Source: Pseudomonas nitroreducens
GTDB lineage: Bacteria > Pseudomonadota > Gammaproteobacteria > Pseudomonadales > Pseudomonadaceae
Reading direction: 5' to 3'
DNA length: 64,000 nt
Assembly (NCBI RefSeq): GCF_024170165.1
Contig: NZ_JALJXP010000008.1
Location: 186,001-250,000, forward strand
In this document: positions 20,006 through 29,563 of the stretch, one piece after another
Layout: the number at the start of each line of letters is the position of its first letter
Position numbering within the stretch: the stretch's first letter is position 1
Position numbers and translations under genes: made by a program
Notes under the pieces: generated by a model
The model's database searches: none
The model's input: only the letters and a program-made list of their open reading frames with translations
Told to the model about the DNA's origin: nothing

Positions 20006-20360
20006 TCATTTTTCGCAATAATTCCCCTTGCTGATCCCATTCCTCGGACGTCAACGATGCGCCGGGTCGACGACTTTTCGTGCTCCAGAAATGGAACGAT
20101 CGTCATACTTCGTCGCACATTTCCTCTTGCAAAAACGCTGCTGCGTCGATGTGTCGCAGGGTGTTCCCGGTCATTGCCGGGCTTTCGAAAGCATTCTTGA
20201 TCGCCGTCATGGCAAGGTCTTTGCCAGATGCTTCGGTGACTTGAAATGACCTGCTCGTGGCGCGCTGTAACCCCCGTGGTTCATGGATTTGAAACATTTT
20301 CATGGCGTTCGTGGGAGGGCTTGGCTGGGTGGGAAATTCCTTTCACAGGTTACGTGATTT

Positions 20361-20379
20361 GATCGTTTTCTGAACGATC
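20361..20379. promoter_or_regulatory. Inverted repeat, possible operator upstream of cyo
   Basis: GATCGTT - TTCTG - AACGATC, a perfect 7-bp inverted repeat, about 60 nt upstream of the candidate -35 element. The binding protein is not identified. Confidence 0.4.
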
Positions 20380-20439
20380 CTGGTCCGGACTGTTTCGCAG
20401 GATGAGAAAATATCTTGTTAAAAATGAAAGGTCAGGGCC

Positions 20440-20469
20440 TTGAAAGGGGTTTCTGAAATGCTTTGTAAT
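20440..20469 (+). promoter_or_regulatory. Candidate sigma-70 promoter of cyoABCDE
   Basis: -35 TTGAAA (20440-20445), an 18-nt spacer and -10 TGTAAT (20464-20469), each one mismatch from consensus. It is the best match I found in the region, but it lies over 400 nt before cyoA. Confidence 0.45.
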
Positions 20470-20509
20470 ACCCGCCGTCCATTTCCTACCCCCAAATCGC
20501 TGAGTCGCA

Positions 20510-20523
20510 CTGACGTAAATCAA
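20510..20523. promoter_or_regulatory. Candidate ANR (FNR-type) box upstream of cyo
   Basis: CTGAC-GTAA-ATCAA; read on the other strand it is TTGAT-TTAC-GTCAG, close to the ANR consensus TTGAT-N4-ATCAA. It lies just downstream of the candidate promoter, a repressor-like position. ANR is reported to repress cyo when oxygen is low in P. putida. Confidence 0.45.
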
Positions 20524-20882
20524 AGCCAGTGCTCACCCTTCGGTGCAGCGGCATAACAACAGGGGGCTGCCATCGGTGGGCTCCTGTCATAAGACGAGTC
20601 GGGCAATCCACTCGTGCATCCGGTGTGCGACGCGCGCGTTCTCACGAGCCGCCAGTCCAGACACCACACGCTGAATAACACGGAACGAATCAGCTGACGA
20701 AATCGGTTTCGCATCGCGAAGACCGGGCGAGTTCCCTTTGCCTGGAATCCGTGCGGCCGCGTTCGTGAATCCATGACAGCCCTGGCAGGCGGCTTGGAAA
20801 AGTCGCGGGTAACGAGTCGTCGAGCAATGCGTGGCGAAGACTCGTGGGCGGTGAAGCGATTTTCATCCACTAAGGCCGCAAG

Positions 20883-21878
20883 ATGAAAAAAGAGCAGTAC
20901 ACAGGAATTTTGAAGAGACTTGCGCTGCTGCCGATGCTGATGCTCGGTGGTTGCAACATGGCGCTGTTCGACCCGAAAGGGCAGGTCGGCGCTGACGAGA
21001 AGTCCCTGATCATCACGGCAACCCTGCTGATGCTGATCGTGGTGGTGCCGGTCATCCTGATGACCCTCGGGTTCGCCTGGAAATACCGGGCTTCGAACAC
21101 CAAGGCCACCTACATGCCGGACTGGTCTCACTCGACCAAGATCGAGCTGGTGGTATGGCTGGTTCCCTGCCTGATCATCGCCGTGCTCGGCTGGATCACC
21201 TGGGAGAGCACCCACAAGCTGGACCCGTATCGTCCGCTGGACTCCGAGGTCAAGCCGGTGACCATCCAGGCCATCTCGCTGGACTGGAAGTGGCTGTTCA
21301 TCTACCCGGAACAGGGTATCGCCACCGTCAACGAAATCGCCTTCCCGAAAGACACCCCGGTGAACTTCCAGATCACCTCGGATTCGGTGATGAACTCGTT
21401 CTTCATTCCGCAGCTGGGTAGCCAGATCTACTCCATGGCCGGAATGATGACCAAGCTGCACCTGATCGCCAACGAAGAAGGCGTGTTCGACGGCATCTCC
21501 GCGAACTACAGCGGCGGCGGTTTCTCGGGCATGAAGTTCAAGGCGATCTCCACCTCCGAGCAGGGCTTCCAGGATTGGGTCGCGAAGGTCAAGGCCTCGC
21601 AGCAGACCCTGAACCTGGATCAGTACCCGGAGCTGGTGAAGCCGACCGAGAACGTCCCGGCGACCTACTTCGCCACCGTCAGCCCCGAGCTGTTCTCCCA
21701 CGTGCTGAACAAGTGGGAACACGCCGGCCACGCGATGGCCAAGGCCCACGAAGCCAAAGAACAGGCCGAGAAGGGCAAGCACGGCGAAGCCGCGCATGAC
21801 GAGACCGCCATGGCGGGCCACGACATGAGCAACATGCAAGGCATGCCTGGCATGCAAACGAATCCGAGCCAGGAGTAA
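20883..21878 (+). CDS. cyoA: CyoA, cytochrome bo3 ubiquinol oxidase subunit II
   Basis: 331 aa. Part of the proton-pumping quinol oxidase in the inner membrane. Lipoprotein-type signal peptide MLMLGGC, two membrane helices (about 40-65 and 90-110), then a periplasmic cupredoxin domain (ISLDWKWLFIYPEQGIATVN, SDSVMNSFFIPQLGSQIYSM). The CuA cysteine motif of cytochrome c oxidases is absent, so the substrate is quinol. The C-terminus is rich in His and Met (GHAMAK, HDMSNMQGMPGM). First gene of cyoABCDE. Confidence 0.95.
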   Translation: MKKEQYTGILKRLALLPMLMLGGCNMALFDPKGQVGADEKSLIITATLLMLIVVVPVILMTLGFAWKYRASNTKATYMPDWSHSTKIELVVWLVPCLIIAVLGWITWESTHKLDPYRPLDSEVKPVTIQAISLDWKWLFIYPEQGIATVNEIAFPKDTPVNFQITSDSVMNSFFIPQLGSQIYSMAGMMTKLHLIANEEGVFDGISANYSGGGFSGMKFKAISTSEQGFQDWVAKVKASQQTLNLDQYPELVKPTENVPATYFATVSPELFSHVLNKWEHAGHAMAKAHEAKEQAEKGKHGEAAHDETAMAGHDMSNMQGMPGMQTNPSQE

Positions 21879-21884
21879 CCGCAG

Positions 21885-23867
21885 ATGTTCGGGAAACTGA
21901 CACTGTCGGCCGTGCCGTATCACGAGCCGATCATCGTCATCACGCTGGCCATCGTCGCCCTGTTGGGCCTCGGTGTGTTCGGCGCGATCACCTACTACCG
22001 CAAGTGGACCTACCTGTGGACCGAATGGCTGACGTCCATCGACCACAAGAAAATCGGCGTGATGTACATCATCGTCGCCCTGGTCATGCTCCTGCGCGGC
22101 TTCGCCGACGCCATCATGATGCGCGGCCAGCTCGCGCTGGCTGAAGGCGCCAACCACGGCTACCTGCCGCCGGAACACTACGACCAGATCTTCACCGCTC
22201 ACGGCGTGATCATGATCATCTTCATGGCCATGCCCTTCATGACCGGTCTGATGAACCTGGCCGTGCCGCTGCAGATCGGCGCACGCGACGTGGCGTTCCC
22301 CTTCCTGAACTCCCTGAGCTTCTGGCTGCTGGTCGTCAGCGCCATGCTGGTGAACGTCTCGCTGGGTCTGGGTGAGTTCGCCCGTACCGGCTGGGTCGCT
22401 TACCCGCCGCTGTCCGAGCTGGCCTACAGCCCGGGCGTGGGTGTGGACTACTACATCTGGGCGCTACAGATATCGGGTATGGGTACCTTGCTCACGGGTA
22501 TCAACTTCCTGGTCACCGTGTTCAAGATGCGTACCCCCGGCATGAAGCTGATGCAGATGCCGATCTTCACCTGGACCTGCACCTTCGCCAACATCCTGAT
22601 CGTTGCGTCGTTCCCGATCCTGACCGCGGCCCTGGGCCTGCTGTCGCTGGACCGTTACTTCGACATGCACTTCTTCACCAACGAGCTGGGCGGCAACGCC
22701 ATGATGTACATCAACCTCTTCTGGGCCTGGGGCCATCCTGAGGTGTACATCCTGATCCTGCCGGCTTTCGGTATCTTCTCCGAAGTCACCGCGACCTTCG
22801 CCGGCAAGCGCATGTTCGGCTACACCTCGATGGTGTGGGCGAGCGCCGCGATCACCTTCCTCGGCTTCACCGTGTGGCTGCACCACTTCTTCACCATGGG
22901 TTCGGGCGGCGACGTCAACGGCTTCTTCGGCGTTGCGACCATGCTGATCTCTATCCCGACCGGGGTGAAGCTGTTCAACTGGCTGTTCACCATCTACCGT
23001 GGCCGCCTGCGCTTCGACACCCCGATCCTGTGGACCCTGGGCTTCATCATCACCTTCACCATCGGTGGCATGACCGGCGTTCTGCTGGCCATTCCGGGTG
23101 CTGACTACCTGCTGCACAACAGCCTGTTCCTGATCGCTCACTTCCACAACACCATCATCGGTGGTGCGGTGTTCGGCTACCTGGCCGGCTTCGTCTTCTG
23201 GTTCCCGAAAGCCTTCGGCTTCAAGCTGGACGAGAAGTGGGGCAAGCGTTCCTTCTGGTGCTGGCTGGTCGGCTTCTACATGGCCTTCATGCCGCTGTAC
23301 GTCCTCGGCTTCATGGGCATGACCCGTCGCCTGAACCACTACGAAAACCCGATGTGGCAGCCGTACATGGTGGTGGCTTTCTGCGGCGCCGTGCTGATCT
23401 TCTTCGGTATCGCCTGCCAGCTGATCCAGCTGTTCGTGTCGATCAAGAACCGCGAGAAGCTGGCCGACCTGACTGGCGACCCGTGGGGCGGCCGTACCCT
23501 GGAGTGGTCCACTTCCTCGCCGCCGCCGTACTACAACTTCGCCGAACTGCCGAAGGTCAACGACATCGACGCGTTCCACGAGATGAAGCAGACCGGTACC
23601 GCGTACCGCAAGCTGCCGGCCTATGCACCGATCCATATGCCGAAGAACACCGCTGCGGGCTTCTCCATCGCCGTGTTCGCCTTCCTCTTCGGCTTCGCTG
23701 CCATCTGGCACATCTGGTGGCTGGTGGGCGTTGGCTTCGTCGGCATGATCGCTTCGGTCATCGTGCGCAGCTACGTCACCGACGTGGACTACTACGTCCA
23801 GCCGGATGAGATCGAGCGCATCGAAAACGCCAACTTCCAGAAACTCGCCACCGCGCAGCAGGTATAA
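21885..23867 (+). CDS. cyoB: CyoB, cytochrome bo3 ubiquinol oxidase subunit I
   Basis: 660 aa, the catalytic subunit with the low-spin haem and the haem-CuB centre. About 15 membrane helices. The CuB/haem motifs are [15 protein letters not shown] (His-Tyr crosslink region), HHFFTMG and HFHNTIIGG; the haem b ligand lies in [16 protein letters not shown]. The long C-terminal extension typical of bo3 subunit I is present. It begins 6 nt after the cyoA stop. Confidence 0.97.
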   Translation: MFGKLTLSAVPYHEPIIVITLAIVALLGLGVFGAITYYRKWTYLWTEWLTSIDHKKIGVMYIIVALVMLLRGFADAIMMRGQLALAEGANHGYLPPEHYDQIFTAHGVIMIIFMAMPFMTGLMNLAVPLQIGARDVAFPFLNSLSFWLLVVSAMLVNVSLGLGEFARTGWVAYPPLSELAYSPGVGVDYYIWALQISGMGTLLTGINFLVTVFKMRTPGMKLMQMPIFTWTCTFANILIVASFPILTAALGLLSLDRYFDMHFFTNELGGNAMMYINLFWAWGHPEVYILILPAFGIFSEVTATFAGKRMFGYTSMVWASAAITFLGFTVWLHHFFTMGSGGDVNGFFGVATMLISIPTGVKLFNWLFTIYRGRLRFDTPILWTLGFIITFTIGGMTGVLLAIPGADYLLHNSLFLIAHFHNTIIGGAVFGYLAGFVFWFPKAFGFKLDEKWGKRSFWCWLVGFYMAFMPLYVLGFMGMTRRLNHYENPMWQPYMVVAFCGAVLIFFGIACQLIQLFVSIKNREKLADLTGDPWGGRTLEWSTSSPPPYYNFAELPKVNDIDAFHEMKQTGTAYRKLPAYAPIHMPKNTAAGFSIAVFAFLFGFAAIWHIWWLVGVGFVGMIASVIVRSYVTDVDYYVQPDEIERIENANFQKLATAQQV

Positions 23868-23871
23868 AACC

Positions 23872-24501
23872 ATGTCGACGGCAGTACTGAATCAACACCT
23901 GGTCGATACGCACGAAGCGGCGCACGACCACGACCACGCTCACGACAGTGGCGGCATGACGGTCTTCGGCTTCTGGCTGTACCTGATGACCGACTGCATC
24001 CTGTTCGCGAGCGTCTTCGCCACCTACGCCGTGCTGGTCAACCACACCGCCGGCGGCCCGAGCGGCAAGGACATCTTCGAACTGCCCTACGTGGCCGTCG
24101 AAACCGCGATCCTGCTGATCTCCTCCTGCACCTACGGCCTGGCCATGCTGGCTGCGCACAAGGGCGCCAAGGGCAAGGCCATCGCCTGGCTGGGCGTGAC
24201 CTTCCTTTGCGGCGCCGCGTTCATCGGCATGGAACTCAACGAGTTCCATCACCTGATCGTCGAAGGCTTCGGCCCGAGCCGCAGCGCCTTCCTGTCGTCC
24301 TTCTTCACCCTGGTCGGCATGCACGGCCTGCACGTATCCGCAGGCCTGCTGTGGATGCTGGTGCTGATGGCACAGATCGGTACCCGTGGCCTGACCGCGC
24401 AGAACAACACCCGCATGATGTGCCTGAGCCTGTTCTGGCACTTCCTGGACATCGTCTGGATCTGCGTATTCACCGTCGTCTACCTGATGGGGGCTCTGTA
24501 A
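23872..24501 (+). CDS. cyoC: CyoC, cytochrome bo3 ubiquinol oxidase subunit III
   Basis: 209 aa from the ATG at 23872; the frame is open upstream but overlaps cyoB. Five membrane helices, the usual number for quinol oxidase subunit III. The family core includes [19 protein letters not shown] and [15 protein letters not shown] segments. A His-rich N-terminus ([12 protein letters not shown]) precedes the first helix. The stop overlaps the cyoD start by one base (TAATG). Confidence 0.93.
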   Translation: MSTAVLNQHLVDTHEAAHDHDHAHDSGGMTVFGFWLYLMTDCILFASVFATYAVLVNHTAGGPSGKDIFELPYVAVETAILLISSCTYGLAMLAAHKGAKGKAIAWLGVTFLCGAAFIGMELNEFHHLIVEGFGPSRSAFLSSFFTLVGMHGLHVSAGLLWMLVLMAQIGTRGLTAQNNTRMMCLSLFWHFLDIVWICVFTVVYLMGAL

Positions 24502-24863
24502 TGACCGCTGCTGCACATCATCACGACTCCCACGGTGCCGGCCACGGCGACCACGGCGCCGGTCACGGCAGCCTGGGTTCGTACGCCATCGGTTTCGTGC
24601 TCTCGGTGATCCTGACCGCGATCCCGTTCTACATGGTCATCGACGGTGGCTTCTCGCGTCACGCCACCCTGCTGACCATGGTGATCCTGGGTCTGGTTCA
24701 GGTCGTCGTGCACCTGATCTGCTTCCTGCACATGAACTTCAGCTCCGAAGGCCGCTGGAACGTCATGGCATTCATCTTCACCGCCATCATCATCCTGCTG
24801 GTGGTCGGTCTGTCGCTGTGGATCATCTACACCGCAGACACCCTGATGATGCCGATGCCCTGA
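24501..24863 (+). CDS. cyoD: CyoD, cytochrome bo3 ubiquinol oxidase subunit IV
   Basis: 120 aa. Small subunit with three membrane helices, needed for CuB site assembly or stability in E. coli. His-rich N-terminus ([20 protein letters not shown]), then [20 protein letters not shown], the second helix with [13 protein letters not shown] and a third ending near WIIYTADTL. Start codon fused to the cyoC stop. Confidence 0.93.
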   Translation: MTAAAHHHDSHGAGHGDHGAGHGSLGSYAIGFVLSVILTAIPFYMVIDGGFSRHATLLTMVILGLVQVVVHLICFLHMNFSSEGRWNVMAFIFTAIIILLVVGLSLWIIYTADTLMMPMP

Positions 24864-24874
24864 GGGCCGATGCC

Positions 24875-25762
24875 GTGAAACTCAAGCGTTATCTCCTGGT
24901 CGCCAAGCCGGGCATCATCTTCGGAAACCTGATCGCGGTGGCGGGGGGATACTTCCTCGCCGCTCGCGGCAGTGTTGACCCGATGCTGCTGCTGGCCACC
25001 GTGATCGGCCTGTCCCTGGTCGTTGCCAGCGGTTGTGTGTTCAACAACTGCATCGACCGCGACATCGATCGCTTCATGGAGCGTACCCGCAGCCGTGTCA
25101 CCGTGACCGGGCAGATCTCGCTGAAGGCCGCCCTGGCCCACGGCGTGGTCCTCGGCGCGGCGGGCTTCGGCCTGCTGGCGTGGAAGACCAACGTGCAGGC
25201 GACCCTGCTCGCCGCGTTCGGCTTCTTCGTCTATGTCGTGCTCTACAGCCTCTGGCTCAAGCGCAGTTCGGTCTACGGCACGCTGGTCGGCAGTCTCTCC
25301 GGAGCCATGCCGCCGGTGGTGGGCTACTGCGCCGCCAGCGGTCACTTCGACATGGGCGCGGCGGTGCTGCTGCTGATCTTCTGCCTCTGGCAGATGCCGC
25401 ACAGCTACGCCATCGCGATCTTCCGCCTCAACGACTACCGTGCCGCCGGGATTCCCGTGCTGCCGGTGGAGCGGGGCATCGAAGCGACCAAGAAGCAGAT
25501 CCTGTACTACGTCGTGGCCTTCGGCCTGGCGACCCTGCTGCTGACCCTGACCGGCTTCGCCGGCTACGGTTACCTGGTGGTGGCGCTGGCCGTCAGTGCC
25601 TGGTGGTTGTTCATCGCGGTGAAAGGCTTCAGTGCCGAAGACGACCGCCGTTGGGCTCGCCAGCTGTTCGCCTTCTCCATCATCGCGATCAGCGTGCTGA
25701 GCCTGATGATGTCCATCGACTTCCAGGCCATCCCGGCGCAGTCGATGCTGGCGGCGCTGTAA
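24875..25762 (+). CDS. cyoE: CyoE, protohaem IX farnesyltransferase (haem O synthase)
   Basis: 295 aa from a GTG at 24875; the nearer ATG at 24870 runs into a stop at once. It adds a farnesyl group to haem b to make the haem O used by CyoB. A UbiA-type membrane prenyltransferase with the first Asp motif NNCIDRDID near residue 60-70, the start [10 protein letters not shown], and several further helices. It ends the cyo operon, 18 nt before the terminator. Confidence 0.93.
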   Translation: MKLKRYLLVAKPGIIFGNLIAVAGGYFLAARGSVDPMLLLATVIGLSLVVASGCVFNNCIDRDIDRFMERTRSRVTVTGQISLKAALAHGVVLGAAGFGLLAWKTNVQATLLAAFGFFVYVVLYSLWLKRSSVYGTLVGSLSGAMPPVVGYCAASGHFDMGAAVLLLIFCLWQMPHSYAIAIFRLNDYRAAGIPVLPVERGIEATKKQILYYVVAFGLATLLLTLTGFAGYGYLVVALAVSAWWLFIAVKGFSAEDDRRWARQLFAFSIIAISVLSLMMSIDFQAIPAQSMLAAL

Positions 25763-25780
25763 GGCTGCTCTGCTGCAACG

Positions 25781-25808
25781 AAAAAGCCGCCCCTCGGGGC
25801 GGCTTTTT
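25781..25808 (+). terminator. Rho-independent terminator of the cyo operon
   Basis: 13-bp stem AAAAAGCCGCCCC / GGGGCGGCTTTTT with a two-base loop. Confidence 0.9.
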
Positions 25809-25830
25809 TGTGTGCGCAGGATGGGCTTTT

Positions 25831-25908
25831 GTAGGAGCGAGCTTGCTCGCGAACCGCCCGAACACCGAAACCGACAGGAAGAGCGTTCGCGAGCAAGCTC
25901 GCTCCTAC
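25831..25908. repeat. REPIN: two inverted REP units
   Basis: GTAGGAGCGAGCTTGCTCGC at 25831 and its reverse complement ending at 25908. It lies in the convergent gap between cyoE and the NDH-2 gene. Confidence 0.85.
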
Positions 25909-25934
25909 AGGTGGGGCGTGGTGCTGCCCCGGCC

Positions 25935-25960
25935 GTAGGAGCGGACTTTGTCCGCGATCG
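25935..25960. repeat. REP unit, GGAC type
   Basis: GTAGGAGCGGACTTTGTCCG followed by CGATCG, a palindromic single REP next to the REPIN and 9 nt from the NDH-2 stop. Confidence 0.65.
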
Positions 25961-25968
25961 CTATCCGA

Positions 25969-27267
25969 TCAATGCAGCTTCAAGCGCGGCTCGGTGCTGC
26001 GCCCGATGCGGTCCGCAATCATCAGCAGCGCCGTGCGGAACGGCCCATACAGCGCCATCTGGTGCATGCGGTACAGCGATACGTAGAACATCCGCGCCAG
26101 CCAGCCTTCGAGCTTCACGCTGCCCATCAGGTTACCCATCAGGTTGCCCACCGCGCTGAAGCGCGACAGCGAGATCAGCGAGCCGTAGTCGGTGTAGCGG
26201 TACTCCGGCAACGGCTTGCCTTCCAGGCGTGCAAGGATGGCCTTGGCCAGCAGCGAAGCCTGCTGGTGCGCGGCCTGGGCGCGCGGCGGCACGTTGCGAT
26301 CGCTGCCATCGCCCATGGGGCAGGCGGCGCAGTCACCGAAGGCGAAGACGTTGTCATCGCGGGTGGTCTGCAGGGTAGGGCGGACCACCAGCTGGTTGAT
26401 GCGGTTGGTCTCCAGGCCGTCGATCTCCTTGAGCAGGATCGGCGCGCGGATGCCCGCCGCCCAGACCTTCAGGCTCGCCGGAATGAACTCGCCCACCGCC
26501 GTGCGCAGGCCTTCTGCTGTCACTTCCTGCACTGCCGAACCGGTGAGCACACGCACGCCGAGCTTCTCCAGCGTCTGGTGCACCGGGCGGCTGATACGCT
26601 CGGGCAACGCCGGCAGTACGCGTGGGCCGGCCTCGATCAGGGTGATGCGCATGTTCTGCGGCTGGATGCCGCTCAGGCCGTAGGCCGCCAGTTCCTGCGC
26701 GGCGTGGTGCAACTCGGCGGACAGCTCGACTCCGGTAGCCCCCGCGCCGACGATGGCAACGCTGATCTGGTCGTCCTTGTCCTGCCCGGCATGGGCGCGC
26801 AGGTAGTGGGTCAGCAGCTGCTTGTGGAAGCGCTCGGCCTGCTCGCGGGTATCCAGGAAGATGCAGTGGTCCGCAGCGCCCTGGGTGCCGAAGTCATTGG
26901 TGGTGCTGCCGATGGCCAGGACCAGGGTGTCGTACTCCAGCGCGCGCGCCGGCACCAGCTCTTCGCCCTGTTCATCGAGCGTGGCGGCGAGCTGGATGCG
27001 CTTGCCCGCGCGGTCCAGGCCGGTGAGGCGGCCGAGCTGGAATTCGAAGTGGTTCCATTTCGCCTGGGCGACGTAGTTCAGCTCATCCTCGGAAGAGTTG
27101 AGCGAGCCAGCGGCGACTTCGTGCAGCAGGGGTTTCCAGATGTGCGTGAGGTTGGCGTCGACGAGCGTAATGCGCGCCTTGGCCTTTTTACCCAGGGTGC
27201 GGCCGAGACGGGTCGCGAGCTCCAGCCCGCCGGCGCCGCCGCCGACGATCACGATACGATGGGACAT
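25969..27267 (-). CDS. ndh: Type II NADH dehydrogenase (NDH-2)
   Basis: 432 aa. A non-proton-pumping flavoenzyme on the inner face of the cytoplasmic membrane that passes electrons from NADH to quinone. Rossmann FAD motif IVIVGGGAGGLELA at residues 5-18, family motif HIWKPLLHEVAAGS, NAD-binding VAIVGAGATGVELSAEL near 170, and the FAD-contacting NVFAFGDCAACP near 300. The C-terminal amphipathic segment fits membrane attachment. A matching gene sits in the clpB-coaE interval of P. aeruginosa; here a quinol oxidase operon lies beside it. Confidence 0.92.
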   Translation of the reverse strand: MSHRIVIVGGGAGGLELATRLGRTLGKKAKARITLVDANLTHIWKPLLHEVAAGSLNSSEDELNYVAQAKWNHFEFQLGRLTGLDRAGKRIQLAATLDEQGEELVPARALEYDTLVLAIGSTTNDFGTQGAADHCIFLDTREQAERFHKQLLTHYLRAHAGQDKDDQISVAIVGAGATGVELSAELHHAAQELAAYGLSGIQPQNMRITLIEAGPRVLPALPERISRPVHQTLEKLGVRVLTGSAVQEVTAEGLRTAVGEFIPASLKVWAAGIRAPILLKEIDGLETNRINQLVVRPTLQTTRDDNVFAFGDCAACPMGDGSDRNVPPRAQAAHQQASLLAKAILARLEGKPLPEYRYTDYGSLISLSRFSAVGNLMGNLMGSVKLEGWLARMFYVSLYRMHQMALYGPFRTALLMIADRIGRSTEPRLKLH

Positions 27268-27320
27268 GGTGCATTCTCATAGCTTAAGGAATCCTGTATC
27301 GGCCCGTGGCGGCACGGCGC

Positions 27321-27491
27321 TCACGCAAGGTAGGCCAGGAGGCGGCTCAGCAAACCCAGGGCGATGACTACCGCGAGCAAGGCCCCCATCATCAGCCAGG
27401 GTTTGAACGGCGCGCGTTGGACCTGGTGGACGGGAGAGCTGAGGTACTGATCGACCTTCTGCTGGTCTTCGGGGCTCAAGCGACTGGGCAT
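27321..27491 (-). CDS. Small DUF3094-like membrane protein
   Basis: 56 aa, beginning MPSRLSPEDQQKVDQYLSSP, with a single C-terminal membrane helix (WLMMGALLAVVIALGLLSRL). GGAGG lies 7 nt before the ATG. It is encoded just upstream of the NDH-2 gene on the same strand, as in P. aeruginosa. The start EDQQKVDQYL with a C-terminal helix fits the DUF3094 family. Function unknown. Confidence 0.75.
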   Translation of the reverse strand: MPSRLSPEDQQKVDQYLSSPVHQVQRAPFKPWLMMGALLAVVIALGLLSRLLAYLA

Positions 27492-27585
27492 GGGCGGCCT
27501 CCGTTTATAATGTCGAGCATTCTAGTAGGGCTTGGGCGGCCTCTCAATGCGCCGCCGATCAATGCAGCTTTGCGCCGGCGCCTAT

Positions 27586-28215
27586 TTACAGGCCGACGCC
27601 CATGTCGAAAAGGATGCTGCGTCCCAGGCTGCCGCGCAGGAAGTCCGGCGCGTCACTGTGGGCGAAAAGCACGCGGGCGAAGGTCGGCCCGACCACCGAC
27701 AGCGAGCGCCAGCCCTGGCGCAGGTACTCGGTGGGCGGCGGAAAAGGGGTGTTGAAGTCCGGCGTCTCGCGCTTGAGGCTGACGAAGGCGAGCAGGTCCA
27801 GCTCGCGCGGGTCGATGCCGCGTTCGGTGTAGTTGTGCGCTTTCTTGCGCAGCGTCGGCGCCAGGCGCGCCTGCAGTTCCGCGCAGGGAATCCGCCGTGG
27901 CCGCTGCTCGCGACGAATCAGCTGGTTGAGGCTCTGGGCCATGCGTCGGCGCAGCAGTTCTTCCTTCCACTCCTCGTTGAGCCGGCGGCCCTGGTCGAGC
28001 ACGAAGAACACCTCGAAGGTGGCGTCGCGGAACAGCACGTCCGGGGGCTGCTGCGTGGGGGCGACGAAGTCTTCCTGGCGATAGGGCACCTTCAACGCCT
28101 GCAACAGGCGCTGGCAGGCCCAGCACTCCCGTTCCCACTTGCGGGCGTTGGAAAGGAAGTCGTTGGCTTGTTCCGCCTGGCGCGTCAGCAGGCGCAGATA
28201 GTCGGACTCGTTCAT
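27586..28215 (-). CDS. DUF1780 family protein
   Basis: 209 aa. A conserved Pseudomonas protein with no signal peptide and no recognisable catalytic motif. Two cysteines near the start (ECWACQ), a basic central helix (LRRRMAQSLNQLIRREQRPRR) and a conserved tail (PTFARVLFAHSDAPDFLRGS, SILFDMGVGL). Found near the NDH-2 and coaE genes in P. aeruginosa. Family call from memory; the function is unknown. Confidence 0.75.
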   Translation of the reverse strand: MNESDYLRLLTRQAEQANDFLSNARKWERECWACQRLLQALKVPYRQEDFVAPTQQPPDVLFRDATFEVFFVLDQGRRLNEEWKEELLRRRMAQSLNQLIRREQRPRRIPCAELQARLAPTLRKKAHNYTERGIDPRELDLLAFVSLKRETPDFNTPFPPPTEYLRQGWRSLSVVGPTFARVLFAHSDAPDFLRGSLGRSILFDMGVGL

Positions 28216-28272
28216 GCCTCAAGCATAGTTGCTGGCAAGCGCGGGCGGGCGCCGACGGCGGTGTAGACTGTT

Positions 28273-28285
28273 GCCAATCATTGGC
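28273..28285. promoter_or_regulatory. Perfect inverted repeat before the exported protein gene
   Basis: GCCAAT-C-ATTGGC, 22 nt upstream of the GTG start at 28307. It may be an operator; no regulator is identified. Confidence 0.3.
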
Positions 28286-28306
28286 GGTTCCGGGCAAGGG
28301 GGAAGC

Positions 28307-28771
28307 GTGAGACGAGTGCTGGGCGGGATGCTGTTGATGGTGCTGGCGAGCCTGGCGTTGGCGCAGGAGTCGCCGGCCGTTGGCTGGACGCTGCTGGATC
28401 AGTTTGACAAGCCCTACACGGCGAACGCTGACCTCAAGGTGTTGCTGGTCGCCCACGACATGGCCGGCTCGAAGCTGATGAAAGCAGCGCTGGCCGAGCG
28501 CCCGGCGGGCTATCTCGAGGCGCGCCATGCAGCCTTCGTGGCTGATATCAGCCGCATGCCCGCGCCCATCTCGAAGCTGTTCGCCATCCCCGCCATGCGC
28601 GACTACTCCTACCGCGTGCTGCTCGACCGCGAGCCGCGTTTGGCCAACCGCTTCCCGGCCCAGGCCGACGCGGTGACCTGGCTGCAACTGGACCAGGGCA
28701 AAGTCGTCTCGACGCATCAGTTCGATTCGACCGAAGCCTTGAGTCAGGCGCTGGAGCGGGGCGCGCCGTGA
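28307..28771 (+). CDS. Small exported protein of unknown function
   Basis: 154 aa from a GTG at 28307 that follows AAGGGGGAAG; the frame is open upstream without a ribosome site. Clear signal peptide (RRVLGGMLLMVLASLALA, then QES). The mature part, with WTLLDQFDKPYT, LLVAHDMAGSKLMKAAL, VADISRMPAPISKLFAIPAM and WLQLDQGKV, resembles thioredoxin-like proteins but has no CxxC pair. The stop overlaps the next start by 4 nt, which ties it to the ECF-type permease gene. Function unknown. Confidence 0.75.
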   Translation: MRRVLGGMLLMVLASLALAQESPAVGWTLLDQFDKPYTANADLKVLLVAHDMAGSKLMKAALAERPAGYLEARHAAFVADISRMPAPISKLFAIPAMRDYSYRVLLDREPRLANRFPAQADAVTWLQLDQGKVVSTHQFDSTEALSQALERGAP

Positions 28772-29457
28772 TCGCCGCGCAGCTGCTGTCGGCGGAAACC
28801 CTGGAGATCGGCTGGGCGATCTACCTGCCCATTGTCGCCTGGGCCATCTGGCGCGCGCCCTGGCTCGAACTGGTCAGCGATTTCCGCCGCCAGCACCTGG
28901 TGTTCGGTACCATGCTCGGGCTGTTCCTGCTTTGGCTGGTGCGGCGCGACTTCGCTTCCGGGGTGTCCTTCCATTTCATCGGCATGACTGCGGTGACCCT
29001 GCTGCTGGACTGGCCGCTGGCGATCCTGGTAGGGCTGGTTGCGCAGCTGGGGCTGTGCGCCATCGGCCGCCAGGACTGGGCGGCCCTCGGCGTCAACGGC
29101 ATCCTGCTGGTGCTGATTCCGGTGGTCATCACTGAGCTCGCGGCGATCTTTGTCGAGCGCCGACAGCCACGCAACCTGTTCGTCTACATCTTCTGCTCGG
29201 GGTTCTTCCCGGCGGCGCTGGCAGCGGTCTGCAGCCTGCTGCTGGGGCTCGGCCTGCTGTGGATGGACGGACTGTTCCCGATGCCGCCGTGGATCGAGGA
29301 CTTCATCGGCTACCTCTGGCTGATCATGTTCCCCGAAGCCTTCATCAACGGCACCATCGTCACCGGGCTGGTGGTCTTCTACCCGGACTGGCTGGAGACC
29401 TTCAACCGCACGCGCTACCTGCAGGCGCCGTGGAAGGATGACGATGAGCCGCGCTGA
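28768..29457 (+). CDS. Energy-coupling-factor type permease-like membrane protein (CbiM-related)
   Basis: 229 aa from a GTG at 28768 that overlaps the preceding stop. Six to seven membrane helices and the sequence character of the CbiM/NikM group (FHFIGMTAVTLLLDWPLAIL, PEAFINGTIVTGLVVFYP). These proteins normally form the metal-specific part of cobalt or nickel ECF transporters, but no ATPase or T-component gene is nearby and the N-terminus lacks the Met-His metal motif of CbiM. The substrate is therefore unassigned. Confidence 0.65.
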   Translation: MIAAQLLSAETLEIGWAIYLPIVAWAIWRAPWLELVSDFRRQHLVFGTMLGLFLLWLVRRDFASGVSFHFIGMTAVTLLLDWPLAILVGLVAQLGLCAIGRQDWAALGVNGILLVLIPVVITELAAIFVERRQPRNLFVYIFCSGFFPAALAAVCSLLLGLGLLWMDGLFPMPPWIEDFIGYLWLIMFPEAFINGTIVTGLVVFYPDWLETFNRTRYLQAPWKDDDEPR

Positions 29458-29493
29458 TGTTCAGCCATCGGCGAGGTCCATGGCTCCGGCGGT

Positions 29494-29507
29494 TTGATCC
29501 AGATCAG
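29494..29507. promoter_or_regulatory. Candidate ANR/DNR box
   Basis: TTGAT-CCAG-ATCAG matches the consensus TTGAT-N4-ATCAA at 9 of 10 fixed positions. It is centred about 63 nt before the start at 29564, which suits activation with a transcript start near 29542. Confidence 0.55.
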
Positions 29508-29563
29508 TTCCGCAGCCTCCCAGGATCAGGGAAGCTTGGCCCCCATTCGCAAGGAGATTGCCG

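Larger units (their letters stand above)
20006..20882. other. Long intergenic region before cyoA
   Basis: About 880 nt without a convincing gene: the short open frames lack ribosome sites and family features. It is AT-richer than its surroundings between about 20020 and 20520. It contains an inverted repeat at 20361-20379, a candidate promoter at 20440-20469 and an ANR-like site at 20510-20523, annotated separately. If that promoter is real, cyoA has a leader of about 400 nt. Confidence 0.6.

Noticed and set aside
20103..20303. 66-codon minus-strand frame in the cyo leader region
   Set aside because: No ribosome site, no recognisable features, and it ends within AT-rich non-coding sequence.
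20520..22202. 560-codon minus-strand frame over the cyo leader and cyoA
   Set aside because: Mostly antisense to cyoA and cyoB, with His/Asp/Arg/Gln-rich translation and no ribosome site.
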